Shown piece by piece: positions 61,701-64,000 of a stretch of 64,000 nt of DNA. Positions within the stretch are counted from its first letter, which is position 1. Every line of letters begins with the position of its first letter. Source of the stretch: Hondaea fermentalgiana (lineage: Eukaryota > Sar > Bigyra > Thraustochytrida > Thraustochytriidae); assembly GCA_014084085.1 (NCBI GenBank), contig NPFB01000009.1:334674-398673 (forward strand), written 5' to 3'. A program made the position numbers and the translations under genes. A model generated the notes under the pieces. That model saw nothing but the letters and a program-made list of their open reading frames with translations, was not told where the DNA came from and made no database searches.

Positions 61701-63231
61701 GGTGGCGAGCGCGCTTGTTTTCAGAGTACGGGGCCTCGCGCATAAGCACATCCTCGGTGCGCACGAAACGGCGCGACGGCGTGAGGAGGCCTGGGCAGCC
61801 ACTTTCTCCGCCGAGCTCCACGTAGACTTTCATGACTTGGTCTTGGTTTTCAGCCTCGCTGACACGCGTGTTCACCATATCGGCAATGTCTTGCACAACC
61901 TTTTCGGCGTGACAGAGCTCCTTGACGTGTTGGTGAAAATCGGTGTCTTCTTCCCGCATCGCCGCAATCTTTTTCATGTGGTTGAGCAGCTCGCGGAAAA
62001 GGAGAGGGTACTTGCAAATGCGCTGTACCGGCTTAATGAGCAGGTGCTGGAGAGAGGCTTGCGCGTTCTTCTTGCGGGCCTCGCGTCTCTGTAGGAAATG
62101 CCCAAGCTCGCGATTCGCTTCGCGCAGGCTCGTCAGTCTCTCAAGCGCTGCACTGTACTGATGGCAATACACCCAGTACATTTTAAAAAAGGGCACGACA
62201 CGAACAAACTCCTTGGCAAAGACGCCAGCCACTTCGCAAAGAGACGGGATGTCCCCGTTTCTGCTGACGCGTAAGAGTCCTGTCTGCAGACTCTGTAGAA
62301 GCTCCGCATTGACCTCGAGAATGTTTTCGACGTTGTTGAAAATGAGCGCCAGGTCCTCGTGGCTGATGAGGCGCTCTCCGGAGCCGTCGTTCTTCACCGC
62401 CTCCTCGCGCAGAGGCTTGATATACTCGGTGACCAGCTTGCGGATATCTTGCACATAGGTGAGCTCTGTGTCGAGGAGCTCGCGAAATACCTTGATGCTT
62501 TGCACTTGGTCCTTGCTTTGCTTTGAGCTGGCCGTCTTGGCTGCAGCGCTGTTGCCAGCTCCTGCCCACATGATCATGCGCTCAAAGACGGCAGTGGTCT
62601 TGATCAGCGCCGTTTCCTCGTCTTGGGCGGGAGCCTTTGCAGACACACTGGTGCTATTCAAGCTTGTACGGGCCAGCCCGTCGGTAATGGAAGCAGTTGA
62701 CATCGAGGAATTTGAAGGCTGTCTTTTTCCAGCGCACTTCGACTCCACCACGACGCCATCCTCATCGACGCCAGTGTCATTGGTGCCGGCCCGAGGTCTT
62801 GCTGCGTCCGGATCAATGATGCTCCGCGAGCTTTGAGAGCGATCGCCAGCCTTTGTCAATGTAAGCTTTTGCAAGACCTCGCCGAGCTTTGCATAAAGTG
62901 CATCATCGGGGCAGATGAGCTGGACCGCGCCTTGTGTGTCTGGGTTGAGAGTGACCTCTCGTTTGGCAGGGTCGAGATCGATGTGCAGTGTGCCAGTTTC
63001 GATCCACACCAGCTCTGGCTTGCGTCTGGAAAAGGTTGACTTCTTTCGCAGCTGCGAGAGGAGAAGAACGTCCGAGCAGACGAGCAGGTGAACATCGTTC
63101 TTCTTGCGATTTGTCAGCTCGGCCGTCTCCATAAGGAGTCGCCGTCCGGGTTTGGCGAGGTCCGCAGAAGGACATCGCAAGCAGCGCGCCCACTCTACGA
63201 GCTCTGGGTCACACAAGTCTTTGCGAGACAT
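58777..63231 (-). CDS. RhoGEF with two DH-PH modules and a central PDZ domain
   Basis: A 1484-residue guanine nucleotide exchange factor for Rho-family GTPases; ATG at 63231. Order: N-terminal PH-like domain (about 25-125, LLVCSDVLLLSQL), Ser-rich linker, DH1 (about 241-450, with VFRELLDTELTYVQDIRKL and LLIKPVQRICKYPLLFREL), PH1 (about 474-655, MYIFNDLVIFARV), Ala/Ser-rich linker, PDZ (about 811-895, GPLGIALEN carboxylate-binding loop and GDRVTAVGG), Ser-rich linker, DH2 (about 1044-1260, LREMYVTEKGYVCDLRKI and LLIKPVQRICKYPLLVRSL), PH2 (about 1281-1404, LFLFNDLLLLAEL) and a Ser-rich tail ending MKNRYNRNATATASAAP. The LIKPVQRICKYPLL helix is the catalytic hallmark of DH domains and is identical in both modules, so both are expected to be active and to share an origin by internal duplication. 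The PDZ suggests tethering to a C-terminal ligand. The repeat of a near-identical MKSRYE/MKNRYN motif after each half supports duplication. Confidence 0.93.
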   Translation of the reverse strand: MSRKDLCDPELVEWARCLRCPSADLAKPGRRLLMETAELTNRKKNDVHLLVCSDVLLLSQLRKKSTFSRRKPELVWIETGTLHIDLDPAKREVTLNPDTQGAVQLICPDDALYAKLGEVLQKLTLTKAGDRSQSSRSIIDPDAARPRAGTNDTGVDEDGVVVESKCAGKRQPSNSSMSTASITDGLARTSLNSTSVSAKAPAQDEETALIKTTAVFERMIMWAGAGNSAAAKTASSKQSKDQVQSIKVFRELLDTELTYVQDIRKLVTEYIKPLREEAVKNDGSGERLISHEDLALIFNNVENILEVNAELLQSLQTGLLRVSRNGDIPSLCEVAGVFAKEFVRVVPFFKMYWVYCHQYSAALERLTSLREANRELGHFLQRREARKKNAQASLQHLLIKPVQRICKYPLLFRELLNHMKKIAAMREEDTDFHQHVKELCHAEKVVQDIADMVNTRVSEAENQDQVMKVYVELGGESGCPGLLTPSRRFVRTEDVLMREAPYSENKRARHRMYIFNDLVIFARVQTTGTLGKVGTLGRKSGMMGSLTTKGKSNLRVVHSFGLDECRGVKKLNVVDEDGRSAFELRRVSRVERMSKTNSLTPQTASAISAQAQSQAQSQTMRLSTQIQRFEIWCDAESTAEGLMTTLTAAHSKFEESNETRETAKPDRGKARAWASRAKPRGWRQSIDGGSLTREAIAQASSVVAAEGGPAALAKIASSEETPEAVAGASAAASSSEGEGSHLPAAAAANSTSAAAVAVASAATVGAEESPAPIRRMHSRQLSSEQQKLSLEMMKSRYEVAPRLRPEETRGGTVNLDVEFPDGPLGIALENSKQPKGVLVACVAGLSVAERGGIALGDRVTAVGGNAVPIEATWDQVVDIIKSLPRPLVISFERTAETVAAAEAKKAKSTKRTRKSSSGSVISTSTRAGGDDEISSAGSPSPNAQRRVSSSSSTNGSVAGGNSSAGARTGESDSQGAPRTGQRQWAAKLDRRKASMGTTRLLSLKELEACYNAAVAATEEDEIDSVFGKLDKTAASESDEKKRRAMSKTVSVLREMYVTEKGYVCDLRKIIGEYMLPLRQTRPPLESDDEQAIFLNVEGILKINAELLKNLQAGVTKLAGEENLPLEKVVAVFTHELQVILPFLKIYSTYCHRYAGALARLVSCRQSNKQLDAVVKQREARPENQHHSLQSLLIKPVQRICKYPLLVRSLQEAVGALPNATIDASAREELDRAAKAVEAIAAQVNKKVSDAENIDRVLQIYKQLGGATGCPEPLVEPHRRFVSEDEVQALTAPFHEGKAQTLTLFLFNDLLLLAELKKRNSGTGEPSYKLQHTVDLRNCDAKALPAADDVAFQITQVTRNVCKQNTAGSISNKVSTCIAKFRIGCSSKEMRDRLLGAVAKEIDALVDVDTASGSMSSSSSSKSSSLRSSSRADSLRRGTAGGGATPGTANKRSWNATRATGGKLSLDEMKNRYNRNATATASAAP

Positions 63232-64000
63232 CGTGTGTGTTCTCTCTCTTCTCTCGTTTCTCTCTCTCGCACGGGCCTACTCTTCTTGTCTTTCACAAGC
63301 TCGCTCAAGCGTGCTCTTGCTCTCGTTATCGCTCTCGTATATCGCTCTCGCTCTCGCTGGTCACTTTTGCCACTACCACCGTGGTAAACCCAGACAGAGA
63401 TTTCGCCAATCGCACGTACGGCTTTTGCCGCAAGGCTGACGGCCGGGCGATATCGGCTGGTGCCACGATTGCCTAAAGCCGGAGAAGATGGACGGCTGGA
63501 CCGCCACCGCCACCGCGACAACGCCAGGAGTGGTAAACTGGATAATGCAAGCTATGCAAGCACGCTAGCCACGCAAGGAGCGAGCGAGACAGACTCGTGC
63601 GCTGGCTTCGCGCTCGCCCGCTCTCTCTCTCGCTCTCGCACTCCTGTCCTCGCTCCCGTCTGGACTCGGTTTCCGCGAGCCGTCCAGGCAAGCGAGCAGC
63701 CAGCCAGGCAGCCAGCCAGCCAGCCAGGCACGCCGCCAGCCAGGCGCGAGCGAGGTCTCTCTGCGTCTCCAGCGAGCGCGCGACCTGCGCTGCTGCTCTG
63801 CCTGCGCCGCGCGCCGCGCCCAAGCTGCGTGCGCCGCCTCGAGGATGGGACGAATTCGTCCCACCCGGGGCGTCTGCTCCGCTCCGCTCCGCTCGCCCTG
63901 CCGCCCCGCCGATGATGCCGCGCTGCTCCAGCCGGCTCGCGCTGCCTGCCCGCCTCCTGCCCGCTGCGCCGCGACCGCTGCGCTCGCGCCGGCGCCGCTC
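63232..64000. other. RhoGEF upstream region, low-complexity, no gene seen
   Basis: CT-rich (CTCTCT) sequence directly upstream of the RhoGEF start, then GC-rich with (CCAG)n at about 63700-63730 and GCTCC repeats at about 63878-63893. Presumably promoter and 5' UTR. Confidence 0.5.
63700..63730. repeat. (CCAG)n repeat
   Basis: CCAG/CAGG four-base units, about seven, in non-coding sequence. Confidence 0.75.

Noticed and set aside
1..64000. tRNA or rRNA genes
   Set aside because: No tRNA T-arm (GGTTCRANYCC) with a matching acceptor stem and no rRNA signature was found by eye; a tRNAscan run would be needed for certainty.

Overview
This is nuclear DNA from a GC-rich, intron-poor eukaryotic microbe. 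The genes are eukaryotic families: a Tra1/TRRAP cofactor, N-myristoyltransferase, a MAP kinase, a RhoGEF, NCKX, a mitochondrial ABC transporter and a LYR protein. Three short GT-AG introns (85 to 138 bp) can be read directly, while one gene runs 17 kb with no intron. The mix fits a stramenopile, most plausibly a thraustochytrid (Labyrinthulomycetes); that assignment is inference from gene style, not a marker gene.

Layout, left to right. 1-2.9 kb: microsatellites and one 100-N gap, no gene. 2.9-4.2 kb: an ERK7/MAPK15-like kinase (+). 4.5-21.5 kb: one giant TRRAP/Tra1 reading frame (-), 5674 residues. 22.3-24.5 kb: a PH-PH-filamin-repeat protein (-). 27.0-29.0 kb: a K+-dependent Na+/Ca2+ exchanger (+). 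29.7-31.2 kb: catalase (-). 32.8-38.5 kb: a less GC-rich accessory stretch with an orphan multi-pass membrane protein (-), repeats upstream of it, a 35-base G-tract, a decayed second copy of the membrane gene, and an orphan frame whose 3' end is tandemly duplicated. 39.3-41.8 kb: a two-exon mitochondrial-type ABC half transporter (+). 42.1-42.4 kb: a two-exon small coiled-coil protein (-). 43.4-45.4 kb: an ankyrin-repeat protein (+). 46.1-52.1 kb: a 2004-residue SAM/Tudor-like/EF-hand/IQ protein (+). 52.1-52.9 kb: an acidic coiled-coil protein (-). 54.2-55.4 kb: a six-helix membrane protein with a cysteine-rich tail (+). 56.0-57.4 kb: N-myristoyltransferase (-). 57.9-58.3 kb: a two-exon LYR-motif protein (+). 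58.8-63.2 kb: a double DH-PH RhoGEF with a central PDZ domain (-). 63.2-64 kb: low-complexity sequence.

There is no operon logic. Genes sit head-to-head or tail-to-tail with spacers as short as 65 bp. Several are plausibly linked by theme: calcium (NCKX, EF-hand protein), membrane and cytoskeletal signalling (PH-filamin protein, RhoGEF, MAPK), mitochondria (ABC transporter, LYR protein). Shared function beyond that is not shown by the sequence.

The best candidates for something undescribed are the duplicated membrane-protein island at 33-38.5 kb, the enlarged TRRAP with a built-in acidic/polyQ activator-like insert, the SAM/Tudor/EF-hand/IQ protein, and the two small intron-split genes at 42.1 and 57.9 kb.
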